From assembly GCF_002875705.1 (NCBI RefSeq), contig NZ_MCZZ01000111.1, positions 113,007 through 177,006 on the forward strand: a DNA stretch of 64,000 nucleotides. Direction: 5' to 3'. This stretch comes from Vibrio sp. 10N.261.45.E2 (lineage in GTDB: Bacteria; Pseudomonadota; Gammaproteobacteria; Enterobacterales; Vibrionaceae). A program made the position numbers and the translations under genes. The notes beneath the pieces were generated by a model that saw nothing but the letters and a program-made list of their open reading frames with translations, was not told where the DNA came from and did not search any database. Shown piece by piece: positions 47,423-55,624 of the stretch (positions within the stretch are counted from its first letter, which is position 1; each line of letters starts with the position of its first letter).

Positions 47423-47481
47423 CGCTTAGATCGAGTTAGATCTTAGTCGTTCCTCGTGAACAACGAGCCAATAAGACAGGA

Positions 47482-47520
47482 AGCGAGCGCCTAATTTAGG
47501 TGGTTCGCTTTTTTCGTTTT
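47482..47520 (+). terminator. Terminator after truB
   Basis: AGCGAGCGCCTAA pairs imperfectly with TTTAGGTGGTTCGCT and is followed by TTTTTTCGTTTTT. Confidence 0.7.
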
Positions 47521-47538
47521 TAATGGGTTCGATTGTTA

Positions 47539-47567
47539 TTGCACCAACTGACAAACTTCCCTATAAT
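47539..47567 (+). promoter_or_regulatory. rpsO promoter
   Basis: -35 TTGCAC (47539-47544), a 17-bp spacer and a perfect -10 TATAAT (47562-47567), with a GC-rich CGGCTCGCG downstream as in ribosomal-protein promoters. Confidence 0.8.
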
Positions 47568-47640
47568 CCTCGGCTCGCGTAGCGGCTGAATCAGAGATTG
47601 GCTGCTACAAATATTAAACTACTCTTATCAGGAGAGAATT

Positions 47641-47910
47641 ATGTCTCTGAATGCAGAAACTAAAGCAGCAATCGTTGCAGAATACGCACGCGCTGAAGGC
47701 GATACTGGTTCACCAGAAGTACAAGTAGCACTACTAACTGCTTCTATCAACCACCTTCAAGGTCACTTTAAAGCACACAAAGGCGATCACCACAGCCGTC
47801 GTGGTCTTCTACGTATGGTTTCTAGCCGTCGTAAGCTTCTTGACTACCTGAAAGGTAAAGACCTTTCTCGTTACCAAGACCTAATCAAGCGCCTAGGCCT
47901 ACGTCGCTAA
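47641..47910 (+). CDS. rpsO: 30S ribosomal protein S15
   Basis: An 89-aa primary 16S rRNA-binding protein of the 30S platform. It contains [20 protein letters not shown] and [20 protein letters not shown], both diagnostic. CAGGAGAG precedes the ATG. In E. coli it represses its own translation through a pseudoknot in its leader; such a structure was not traced here. Confidence 0.97.
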   Translation: MSLNAETKAAIVAEYARAEGDTGSPEVQVALLTASINHLQGHFKAHKGDHHSRRGLLRMVSSRRKLLDYLKGKDLSRYQDLIKRLGLRR

Positions 47911-47940
47911 TAGCGATGTCTGCAAAGACTGTTTGAAGAA

Positions 47941-47965
47941 AAGGAGCATTTATGCTCCTTTTTTT
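47941..47965 (+). terminator. Terminator between rpsO and pnp
   Basis: AAGGAGCAT / ATGCTCCTT followed by five more Ts. Confidence 0.9.
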
Positions 47966-48125
47966 GTACCTGTAAGAAAATGCTAGGCTAGATGCTCAGA
48001 ATATCATCTGGCTTTTTCTGATAGGAAATATATCTCCTAATAAAAATAGTTTATACTACGCCCGCCTATAGCGTTTTCAGCGTTTGGCAATCAACCTCTC
48101 AAGAGATTACAGTCACAGATGTCGG

Positions 48126-48228
48126 CCAATAGGTCGCGACTATTCAAAGGCGGATTTGGTTTTAATTCGGCGTATGAACTCATACAAAGAGTCACCATTC
48201 TAAGTCCCTTTTCACTAGTCGCGATTGG
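48126..48228 (+). promoter_or_regulatory. pnp leader: long-range stem, candidate RNase III / PNPase autoregulation site
   Basis: TCGCGACTA (48134-48142) pairs perfectly with TAGTCGCGA (48216-48224). CCAA (48126-48129) and TTGG (48225-48228) extend the stem past a bulge. It lies 61-163 bp upstream of the pnp ATG. In E. coli an RNase III-cut stem in the pnp leader mediates PNPase autocontrol. This 378-bp gap contains no supported ORF. Confidence 0.65.
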
Positions 48229-48288
48229 TAATATCTTGAGTCATTATTCACTTAATCTAAAGTTTGACTTTAGAGCTAAGGATATACA

Positions 48289-50409
48289 ATGTTTGAAAAA
48301 CCAGTTGTAAAATCGTTCCAGTACGGTAACCACACCGTTACTCTAGAAACGGGCGTAATTGCACGTCAAGCTACTGCTGCTGTAATGGCGACTATGGACG
48401 ATACATCAGTATTCGTTTCTGTTGTTGCTAAGAAAGAAGCAGTTGCAGGTCAAGACTTCTTCCCACTAACAGTAAACTACCAAGAGCGTACATACGCTGC
48501 GGGTAAAATCCCTGGTGGTTTCTTCAAGCGTGAAGGTCGTCCTTCTGAAGGCGAAACACTAACAGCTCGTCTGATTGACCGTCCAATTCGTCCACTTTTC
48601 CCAAGTGCGTTTAAAAACGAAGTTCAAGTTATCGCTACGGTTGTTTCTATCAACCCTGACGTAAACCCAGACATGATCACTATGATCGCAACGTCTGCTG
48701 CACTTGCTATCTCTGGTGCTCCATTCAATGGTCCTATCGGTGCTGCACGTGTTGGTCACATCGACGGCGAACTTGTTCTTAACCCATCAAATACTGAGCT
48801 TGAAAACTCTAAACTAGACCTAGTTGTGTCTGGTACAGAAGGCGCAGTACTAATGGTTGAATCTGAAGCAGATAACCTGTCTGAAGAAGAAATGCTTTCA
48901 GCTGTTGTTTACGGTCACGACCAACAACAAGTTGTAATCAAAGCAATCAACGAGTTTGCTGCTGAAGTAGCAACTCCAGCTTGGAACTGGGAAGCGCCAG
49001 CAGTTAACACTGAGCTTAAAGCTCAAGTTGCTGAACTTGCTGAAACTCGTCTATCTGACGCGTACCAGATCACTGAGAAAATGGCTCGTTACGAGCAAGT
49101 TGGCGCAATCAAGAACGACGTTGTTGAAGCTCTAATTGCACAAGACGAAAACCTAGATGAGCGCGAAATCCGCGGCATGCTTGGTTCTCTAGAGAAAAAC
49201 GTAGTACGTAGCCGCATCATCGCTGGCAACCCACGTATCGATGGCCGTGAAAAAGACATGGTTCGTGCGCTAGACGTACGTACTGGTGTTCTTCCACGTA
49301 CACACGGTTCTTCTCTATTCACTCGTGGTGAAACTCAAGCACTTGTTACTGCAACGCTTGGCACACAACGTGATGCTCAAATCATCGATAGCCTAATGGG
49401 TGAGAAGAAAGACAACTTCCTTCTACACTACAACTTCCCTCCATACTGTGTAGGTGAAACTGGTTTCGTTGGTTCTCCTAAGCGTCGTGAAATTGGTCAC
49501 GGTAAGCTTGCTAAACGTGGTATCCAAGCAGTAATGCCTTCTGTTGAAGAATTCCCATACACAGTTCGTGTTGTATCGGAAATCACAGAATCTAACGGTT
49601 CTTCTTCAATGGCTTCTGTATGTGGTACATCTCTAGCGCTTATGGATGCTGGTGTTCCAATCAAAGCTTCTGTTGCAGGTATCGCAATGGGTCTTGTTAA
49701 AGAAGGCGACGATTTCGTTGTTCTTTCTGACATCCTTGGCGACGAAGATCACCTAGGTGACATGGACTTTAAAGTAGCAGGTACTAACGCTGGTATCACT
49801 GCACTTCAAATGGACATCAAGATCGAAGGTATCACTAAAGAGATCATGCAAATTGCACTTAACCAAGCGCAAGGTGCACGTAAGCACATCCTTTCTGTAA
49901 TGGATGAAGCTATCTCTGGTGCTCGTGAAGATATCTCTGAATTCGCTCCACGTATCCACACAATGAAAATCAGCTCTGATAAGATCAAAGATGTTATCGG
50001 TAAAGGCGGCGCAGTTATCCGTGCTCTTTGTGAAGAAACAGGTACTACAATCGAAATCGAAGACGATGGCACAATCAAGATTGCTGCTACTGAAGGCGCA
50101 GCTGCTAAAGAAGCTATCCGTCGTATCGAAGAGATTACAGCTGAAGTTGAAGTTGGCCGCATTTACCAAGGTAAAGTTGCTCGTCTAGCTGACTTCGGTG
50201 CATTCGTTACTATCCTTCCAGGTAAAGATGGTCTAGTACACATCTCTCAAATCGCTGACAAGCGCGTTGAAAAAGTGTCTGACTACCTAACTGAAGGTCA
50301 AGAAGTACCAGTTAAGGTTCTTGAAATTGACCGTCAAGGCCGTGTACGTCTAAGCATGAAAGAAGCAGTTGAAACGCCAGCTGAAGGCGAAGCACCTGCT
50401 GCTGAGTAA
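48289..50409 (+). CDS. pnp: Polyribonucleotide nucleotidyltransferase (PNPase)
   Basis: A 706-aa phosphorolytic 3'-5' exoribonuclease and degradosome partner of RNase E. It has two RNase PH domains (about 1-215 and 310-545) separated by an alpha domain, then KH (about 550-610, with [14 protein letters not shown]) and S1 (about 620-690, with [15 protein letters not shown]). AAGGATATACA precedes the ATG. It is preceded by a structured leader and followed by a terminator and nlpI, the conserved order. Confidence 0.97.
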   Translation: MFEKPVVKSFQYGNHTVTLETGVIARQATAAVMATMDDTSVFVSVVAKKEAVAGQDFFPLTVNYQERTYAAGKIPGGFFKREGRPSEGETLTARLIDRPIRPLFPSAFKNEVQVIATVVSINPDVNPDMITMIATSAALAISGAPFNGPIGAARVGHIDGELVLNPSNTELENSKLDLVVSGTEGAVLMVESEADNLSEEEMLSAVVYGHDQQQVVIKAINEFAAEVATPAWNWEAPAVNTELKAQVAELAETRLSDAYQITEKMARYEQVGAIKNDVVEALIAQDENLDEREIRGMLGSLEKNVVRSRIIAGNPRIDGREKDMVRALDVRTGVLPRTHGSSLFTRGETQALVTATLGTQRDAQIIDSLMGEKKDNFLLHYNFPPYCVGETGFVGSPKRREIGHGKLAKRGIQAVMPSVEEFPYTVRVVSEITESNGSSSMASVCGTSLALMDAGVPIKASVAGIAMGLVKEGDDFVVLSDILGDEDHLGDMDFKVAGTNAGITALQMDIKIEGITKEIMQIALNQAQGARKHILSVMDEAISGAREDISEFAPRIHTMKISSDKIKDVIGKGGAVIRALCEETGTTIEIEDDGTIKIAATEGAAAKEAIRRIEEITAEVEVGRIYQGKVARLADFGAFVTILPGKDGLVHISQIADKRVEKVSDYLTEGQEVPVKVLEIDRQGRVRLSMKEAVETPAEGEAPAAE

Positions 50410-50477
50410 TTCTCAGTGTGTCGATGGTGATATCGCTTTTTAGTGATTTCTAACCTATCGTCAACAAAGCATGTTAT

Positions 50478-50505
50478 AAAGGGGAGCATATCGCTCCCCT
50501 TTTTT
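50478..50505 (+). terminator. Terminator of pnp
   Basis: AAAGGGGAGC / GCTCCCCTTTTTT around a 5-nt loop. Confidence 0.92.
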
Positions 50506-50533
50506 ATTGCGGTCATAACAGGAGTAATTATTT

Positions 50534-51457
50534 GTGAAATGGTTTCAAACCGCGAGTATGTGTTTACTGCTTGTACTAACAGGTTGTGCGACAACATCAG
50601 ATAACGCCTCACGTTGGGTTTATCCACCGATGGCTGTGCCACTGCAACCAAGTGTTCAGCAAGAAGTTCAAATTGCACGTCTTAGTCAGCTATTACAGCG
50701 CCCAGATTTGAACGATGAAGTTCGAGCTAAGATGCTGTTTGAACGTGGTAACTACTACGACAGTGTTGGCCTGCGTGATCTCGCGCGTCTTGACTTCAAT
50801 CAATCTCTTTCATTGAACCCTGCTCAGCCTGATATCTTCAATCTTTTGGGTGTTTATTTTACGCAGGTAGGGGAGTTTGATGCGGCTTATGAATCTTTTG
50901 ATTCTACGTTAGAGCTTGATCCTGCAAACTCTTACGCAGAAAGAAACCGCTCTATCGCACTGTACTATGGTGAGCGTTACGACTTAGCCAATGAAGAGAT
51001 GATGAAGCACTATGCCGATGATCCTAGCGATCCGTTTCGCGCTTTGTGGCTATACATCATTCAACATGAACTAACGCCAGAACAAGCCAAGCTTGATTTG
51101 CAAAAGCGCTATGAGAACCGTGATGAGCAGTGGGGCTGGGTATTAGTCGCGATTATGCTTGATGACATTACTGAAGAGCAGGCTTTCAAGGCGATCTTAA
51201 CGGGTACTCGTGACAACACGTTACTTGCTCAGCGCCTTACAGAGACGTACTTCTACCTTGCTAAGCGTTACCACATGAATGGTGACTACGCGAATGCGAT
51301 CTCTTTGTATAAGCTGTCAGTGTCTTTCAACGTGTATGAATATGTAGAACACCGCTACTCTTTCTTGGAGTTAAGCCGCATCTTCACCACGCTTAAAGCC
51401 GAACATTTAGCGCAAGTTAAGTTGGCTGAGGCCGAAGAAGCAGCCAACGCTAAGTAA
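50534..51457 (+). CDS. nlpI: Lipoprotein NlpI
   Basis: A 307-aa outer-membrane lipoprotein. It has a signal peptide with lipobox LTGC (Cys18) and a series of TPR helices (about 60-290). NlpI scaffolds peptidoglycan hydrolases and the Prc protease that degrades the endopeptidase MepS. The start is GTG at 50534, supported by AGGAG 9 nt upstream and the correct signal-peptide length. The position after pnp is conserved. Confidence 0.93.
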   Translation: MKWFQTASMCLLLVLTGCATTSDNASRWVYPPMAVPLQPSVQQEVQIARLSQLLQRPDLNDEVRAKMLFERGNYYDSVGLRDLARLDFNQSLSLNPAQPDIFNLLGVYFTQVGEFDAAYESFDSTLELDPANSYAERNRSIALYYGERYDLANEEMMKHYADDPSDPFRALWLYIIQHELTPEQAKLDLQKRYENRDEQWGWVLVAIMLDDITEEQAFKAILTGTRDNTLLAQRLTETYFYLAKRYHMNGDYANAISLYKLSVSFNVYEYVEHRYSFLELSRIFTTLKAEHLAQVKLAEAEEAANAK

Positions 51458-51476
51458 GCAACACATTTTGATTTCC

Positions 51477-51505
51477 AAAAGCCGCTGCCTGTCAGCGGTT
51501 TTTTT
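51477..51505 (+). terminator. Terminator of nlpI
   Basis: CCGCTG / CAGCGG with a CCTGT loop followed by eight Ts; an A-run lies on the 5' side. Confidence 0.9.
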
Positions 51506-51570
51506 ATGCTCCATTATTTTTATAAACTGGATCTGGTTATTGATTGCTTTTAATTTAAACAATATTAAAA

Positions 51571-51589
51571 TAGTTAGTCTTACTAACTA
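51571..51589. promoter_or_regulatory. Operator 1: palindrome upstream of the marR-type gene
   Basis: TAGTTAGTCTTACTAACTA: perfect 8-bp arms around CTT, ending 25 bp before the proposed marR start. It differs from operator 2 at only two positions. Confidence 0.7.
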
Positions 51590-51614
51590 AATGCTATTCT
51601 TTGATAGGGTGAGT

Positions 51615-52022
51615 ATGCTGAACCAGAATTTAGAAAAGATTGAGCGCTTTGCTTCTAAGGTATGGCGAACCCAGGTTAATGAAGATCCGATTTGCCAATT
51701 GAGCTTCAATGAGTATGACTACTTAAAGGTCATTCAAGCGTCTCCAGAGCCGATCCGGCTGACCGATCTTGCGATTGAGATGCAGGTTACGAAGCCTTCA
51801 GCAACCACTATGGTTCAAAGACTAGAGAGAAAGGGGCTTGTTGAACGTAAAGCTTCGCTCGAAGATGCGAGGTCTAAGTTGGTCGTACTTACCAGCAAAG
51901 CTGAAGTCGGCTTAGAAGAAGAAAGTAAGATCTATCAGGTCATGGCACAGATACTGGAAAGTCGTTTGTCTGAGCAAGAATCTCAGCAGCTAAACCTATT
52001 ATTAAATAAAGCTTTGAAGTAA
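51615..52022 (+). CDS. MarR-family transcriptional regulator
   Basis: A 135-aa winged-helix repressor. The HTH and wing region is PIRLTDLAIEMQVTKPSATTMVQRLERKGLVERKASLEDARSKLVV (about residues 45-90), between dimerisation helices. The frame is open from an ATG at 51591, but that codon nearly abuts the palindromic operator. The ATG at 51615, preceded by AGGGTGAG, is preferred. It is followed by a MATE exporter gene. Twin palindromes before each gene suggest self-repression and co-regulation of the exporter. The ligand is unknown. Confidence 0.88.
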   Translation: MLNQNLEKIERFASKVWRTQVNEDPICQLSFNEYDYLKVIQASPEPIRLTDLAIEMQVTKPSATTMVQRLERKGLVERKASLEDARSKLVVLTSKAEVGLEEESKIYQVMAQILESRLSEQESQQLNLLLNKALK

Positions 52023-52037
52023 ATAATTTAGATATTT

Positions 52038-52056
52038 AGTTAGCCTTATTAACTAA
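52038..52056. promoter_or_regulatory. Operator 2: palindrome upstream of the MATE gene
   Basis: TAGTTAGCCTTATTAACTA is identical to operator 1 at 17 of 19 positions, in the 88-bp gap between marR and the MATE gene. Confidence 0.7.
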
Positions 52057-52110
52057 TTTTTCGAGTCATATCTTGTTAATATGCGACTCACAATGAAAAT
52101 AGAGTAAGAA

Positions 52111-53448
52111 ATGAGTAACTCAATTAGTCGTCAGTTTTGGCGATACACAATCCCTACCGTGGCGGCGATGTTGGTTAATGGCCTGTACCAAGTGGTGGAT
52201 GGCATCTTCATTGGCCGCTATGTGGGGGCTGATGGACTTGCAGGTATCAATGTTGCGTGGCCTGTGATTGGTTCGATTCTCGGTATTGGTATGTTGGTGG
52301 GTGTGGGTACAGGTGCGCTTGTCTCGATTCGCCAAGGTGAAAAAGATACTCAAGGCGCTAAGCAGATCTTAGCAACAGGCTTAACCCTGTTGTTAGCGAT
52401 AACGCCTATTGTTTCTGCATTGCTGTTTTTATTTGCTGATAATTTCTTACTTTGGCAGGGCGCTGAAGGGCGAGTGTATGAACTTGGTCTGCAGTACTTG
52501 CACATCTTGATTGGTGCTAGTGTTTTCACGCTAGGTTCGATCGCGATGCCGTTTTTACTGCGTAACGATGACAGCCCTAATCTAGCTACCATCTTGATGG
52601 TCGTTGGTGCCGTGATTAACATTGTGCTCGATTACCTGTTTATTGCTCTTTATGGTTGGGAGTTGATGGGCGCGGCATTAGCAACAGCGATTGCTCAGTT
52701 TGTGGTAACGGGTCTCGGCTTGGCTTACTTCTTCTCACGTCGAGCAAACTTGCGCTTACGTTGGAATGAACTGCGATTGAAGCTCGATGTGATTCCACAA
52801 ATCTTCGCGATTGGTACATCTAGCTTCTTTATGTACGCTTATGGTTCGATGATGGTGGCGCTGCACAATGCGCTATTCTCTCAATATGGTGACCAGTTGA
52901 TGATCGGCGCTTACGCAATTTTGGGCTACATCGTGACGGTTTACTACCTCACGGCTGAAGGTATCGCGAACGGTATGCAACCATTAGTGAGCTACAACCA
53001 TGGTGCGCGTAACCAAGCGAACATTCGTAAGTTACTTAAGATTGCGATGCTGAGTTCAGTATTGATTGGTGTGGCATTTGTGCTGCTTCTGAACGCGTTC
53101 CCACGTGAGTTTGTATCAGTATTTAACTCGGACGAACCTCAGCTCGTTGAGTACACCGTGTTAGGGATTCGACTTCACATGTTTGCACTGGCGCTTGATG
53201 GCTTCTTGGTAGTAGCGGGTGCTTACTATCAAGCGGTAAACAAAGGCAGCAAGGCGATGTTTGTGACGATAGGTAATATGCTTATCCAGTTACCTTTCTT
53301 ATACATCATGCCTAAGTTGTACGGTGTGCCGGGGATTTGGATTGCGTACCCATTGTCTAACATTGCGTTAAGCGTGGTGGTGATGGTGATGCTCTACAAA
53401 GATGTAAAGAAGCTCGATGCCTCTCCGATGGAGACAGCGACGGCATAG
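52111..53448 (+). CDS. MATE family multidrug/metabolite exporter
   Basis: A 445-aa membrane protein with twelve hydrophobic segments in two homologous halves. It begins with FWRYTIPTVAAMLVNGLYQVVDGIFIGRYVG, typical of the DinF/MepA-like MATE branch. It exports organic cations using a sodium or proton gradient; the substrate is unknown. It lies 88 bp after the MarR regulator, with a copy of the same palindrome between them. A terminator follows. Confidence 0.9.
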   Translation: MSNSISRQFWRYTIPTVAAMLVNGLYQVVDGIFIGRYVGADGLAGINVAWPVIGSILGIGMLVGVGTGALVSIRQGEKDTQGAKQILATGLTLLLAITPIVSALLFLFADNFLLWQGAEGRVYELGLQYLHILIGASVFTLGSIAMPFLLRNDDSPNLATILMVVGAVINIVLDYLFIALYGWELMGAALATAIAQFVVTGLGLAYFFSRRANLRLRWNELRLKLDVIPQIFAIGTSSFFMYAYGSMMVALHNALFSQYGDQLMIGAYAILGYIVTVYYLTAEGIANGMQPLVSYNHGARNQANIRKLLKIAMLSSVLIGVAFVLLLNAFPREFVSVFNSDEPQLVEYTVLGIRLHMFALALDGFLVVAGAYYQAVNKGSKAMFVTIGNMLIQLPFLYIMPKLYGVPGIWIAYPLSNIALSVVVMVMLYKDVKKLDASPMETATA

Positions 53449-53469
53449 GTCATATTTCTTAAGCCGAAT

Positions 53470-53500
53470 AAAAAAAGGTCTAGCGAATGCTAGACCTTCT
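53470..53500. terminator. Terminator between MATE and ubiV genes
   Basis: GGTCTAGC / GCTAGACC with a GAAT loop. The minus-strand side has a long T-run (best for ubiV) and the plus-strand side has TTCTTGT. Confidence 0.85.
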
Positions 53501-53533
53501 TGTATCAACTGCTGATTGGTTTTACTCGAAGAA

Positions 53534-54412
53534 CTAGATGTTCTTAACGTCTAAACCTGCAAGCTGATGCCAGTAGCCATTGCACTGACGGCTTTCAATC
53601 TTCATCGGTTTTTGACCTTGTTCGTTTGCTCTGAAGTTATTGATTTCAGAGAAGGTATCAACACCGAGTGGACTTAAACGAACCACATCAACCAGGTCGT
53701 GCATGTTTGGCAAATCATTGACTAGGTTGTAGCAGTAGCCCGATTGCGTCTGGATACCGTTAAGGTTGAATACCGATTGGCCTTCTTGGCTTTCTACTTG
53801 TAGCCCTGTTGGGTACTTGATACAGCAGGTTTCGCAATCGTCTTTAGCTTTATTTTCTGCGCGAGCGGTAAAGCAGCGTGCTGAGTAAGCAAGCGGTAGG
53901 TAGCCGTGGCTAAACACTTCAACTTCGAATTTATTGCGGATGTTTAGCTCTTCGCATTGTGTCATTACATTACTTAGCCATTCACGAGAAAGCTCGACAG
54001 GCATACACCAACGTGTCATACCTTGCTTCAAGAACAGGTTCAGCGTGCGCGCGTTGTATGTATTTACCGCAGGTCCGACAACGAATGGTACTTTGCTTTC
54101 GCTCGCCAGTTGAATAGCAGACACGTCATTGGCTTCAATCGCGAAGTCACCGTTGTCGATGTACTTCTTCATGATGTTGACTTCGCTTGGCGCTTCGAGC
54201 AATGCCATGGTCGAGAGGACAACTTGCTTACCTGACGCAGACAGCTCTTTGGCAATGTCCATCCAGTGTTTCGCTTTCATCTCACGACGCTTTGAACACA
54301 CGGCTTCACCTAAGTAGATGATGTCGGCAGAGCTTGATTTTGCTTGCTCATAGAAGCTTTCAACATCTTGTTTTGGCCAAAAATAAAGTAGAGGGCCTAA
54401 TGCGTATTTCAT
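53534..54412 (-). CDS. ubiV: UbiV, oxygen-independent ubiquinone hydroxylation protein (U32 family)
   Basis: A 292-aa 4Fe-4S protein. The four cluster cysteines fall at C39 (GEAVCSKRR), C180, C193 and C197 (ARC...DDCETCC), the same numbers as in E. coli UbiV. This fixes the start at 54412 (MKYALGPLLYFWPKQ), with GGAG 6 nt upstream, rather than an ATG four codons earlier. With UbiU it forms a complex that hydroxylates ubiquinone precursors without O2, using prephenate as donor in E. coli. It is co-transcribed with ubiU. Confidence 0.95.
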   Translation of the reverse strand: MKYALGPLLYFWPKQDVESFYEQAKSSSADIIYLGEAVCSKRREMKAKHWMDIAKELSASGKQVVLSTMALLEAPSEVNIMKKYIDNGDFAIEANDVSAIQLASESKVPFVVGPAVNTYNARTLNLFLKQGMTRWCMPVELSREWLSNVMTQCEELNIRNKFEVEVFSHGYLPLAYSARCFTARAENKAKDDCETCCIKYPTGLQVESQEGQSVFNLNGIQTQSGYCYNLVNDLPNMHDLVDVVRLSPLGVDTFSEINNFRANEQGQKPMKIESRQCNGYWHQLAGLDVKNI

Positions 54413-54430
54413 TGAGTTCTCCATTTGGCT

Positions 54431-55444
54431 CTATTGCCATTTACGGTGATAAGCGCCAAGCGTGGTTTGTGTACCTTCCGATACATTCGCCAGTGTCGCA
54501 TTCCAAGCTTGTTCCACTTGATATTGTTCTGGGTTCGCTAAGTAGCGATCGATAGCAGCGCGCCAAGTGCGAGTCACTTGTTCAACGTAAGCAGGGCTGC
54601 GTTGGCGACCTTCAATCTTCACTGAGGCAACATTGGCCGCGAAAAGCTCAGGTAACATGGATAACGTGTTTAGGCTGGTTGGCTCTTCAAGTGCGTGATA
54701 GCGCTTACGTTCACCATCGATCTCAGCCTCAAAGCGACCTTTACACAGCGTTGGGTAACCTGCGTTCTCACCTGCTTCATACTTATCGATAAGGATTTCG
54801 TTCAAGCGAGACTCTAGGCCTGTTTCTGTTTCTTGCCAGCGAACGTATTTCGCCGGAGAGCAAGCACCAACGGTATTTGGTGATTCGCCAGTCATGTATG
54901 AAGAGAGGTAGCAACGACCTTCAGCCATGATACACAAACTACCGAAAGCGAATACTTCAAGGTCAACGTCAGAAGTGATATTACGAGAAAGCTGTTTGAC
55001 CTGATGAATCGACAACACACGCGGCAGTACGACACGCTTAACGTTGAAGTTTTTATGGTAGAAGTCGATAGCGGCTGCATTGGTTGCAGACGCTTGTACT
55101 GATAGGTGCAGTTCTAGATCTGGATATTTATTTGCTGCGTATTCAAGCACCGCGATGTCTGCGATGATCAGTGCATCAACACCCAGTGCAGCAGCATTAT
55201 CTACGGCATTAGTCCAACGGTCGAAGCCATTTGGGTGAGCAAATGTGTTTAGGGCAACATGAATTTTCTTGTTGTGGTCATGCACATACTGCACAGCACG
55301 ATCGAGCTTTTTACCCGCAAAGTTTAGGCCTGCAAAGTGTCGGGCATTGGTATCGTCTTTGAATCCGATATAGACAGCATCCGCACCACAATCAATAGCG
55401 GTTTTCAAAGCAGGTAAGTTACCCGCTGGGCATAAGAGTTCCAT
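54431..55444 (-). CDS. ubiU: UbiU, oxygen-independent ubiquinone hydroxylation protein (U32 family)
   Basis: A 337-aa U32-family protein starting MELLCPAGNLPALKTAIDCGADAVYIG. The cluster cysteines are C171, C178, C195 and C234, offset by two from E. coli UbiU. It is commonly mislabelled as a collagenase-like peptidase. It partners with UbiV, whose start lies 18 bp downstream. An FNR-type promoter lies just upstream (55480-55521), consistent with anaerobic expression. Confidence 0.95.
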   Translation of the reverse strand: MELLCPAGNLPALKTAIDCGADAVYIGFKDDTNARHFAGLNFAGKKLDRAVQYVHDHNKKIHVALNTFAHPNGFDRWTNAVDNAAALGVDALIIADIAVLEYAANKYPDLELHLSVQASATNAAAIDFYHKNFNVKRVVLPRVLSIHQVKQLSRNITSDVDLEVFAFGSLCIMAEGRCYLSSYMTGESPNTVGACSPAKYVRWQETETGLESRLNEILIDKYEAGENAGYPTLCKGRFEAEIDGERKRYHALEEPTSLNTLSMLPELFAANVASVKIEGRQRSPAYVEQVTRTWRAAIDRYLANPEQYQVEQAWNATLANVSEGTQTTLGAYHRKWQ

Positions 55445-55479
55445 TTGCTCACTACCAGTAGAATTAAGTTGAAGCGAGC

Positions 55480-55521
55480 ATTTTATGAAGAATTGTGAAT
55501 GACGGAATTGATGTAAGGCAG
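55480..55521 (-). promoter_or_regulatory. Candidate FNR class II promoter of ubiUV
   Basis: On the minus strand the sequence reads CTGCC-TTAC-ATCAA (55521-55508): one perfect FNR half-site and one poor one. A -10 TAAAAT (55485-55480) sits where a site centred at -41.5 requires it. The predicted start is near 55473, 29 nt before the ubiU ATG. Confidence 0.5.
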
Positions 55522-55624
55522 GTTTAGATGGATAAATCTGCTTTTACTCCGTTTGAGGTACTGACGAGTGGTAGTTTTGTGTGTTGCTCTGGCTTTGAAG
55601 GAGGCGCGTACGCGAATCGTCTAA

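Noticed and set aside
48119..48310. 63-aa ORF in the rpsO-pnp gap
   Set aside because: It overlaps the structured pnp leader and the pnp start codon and has no clear ribosome binding site. The RNA stem explains the region better.
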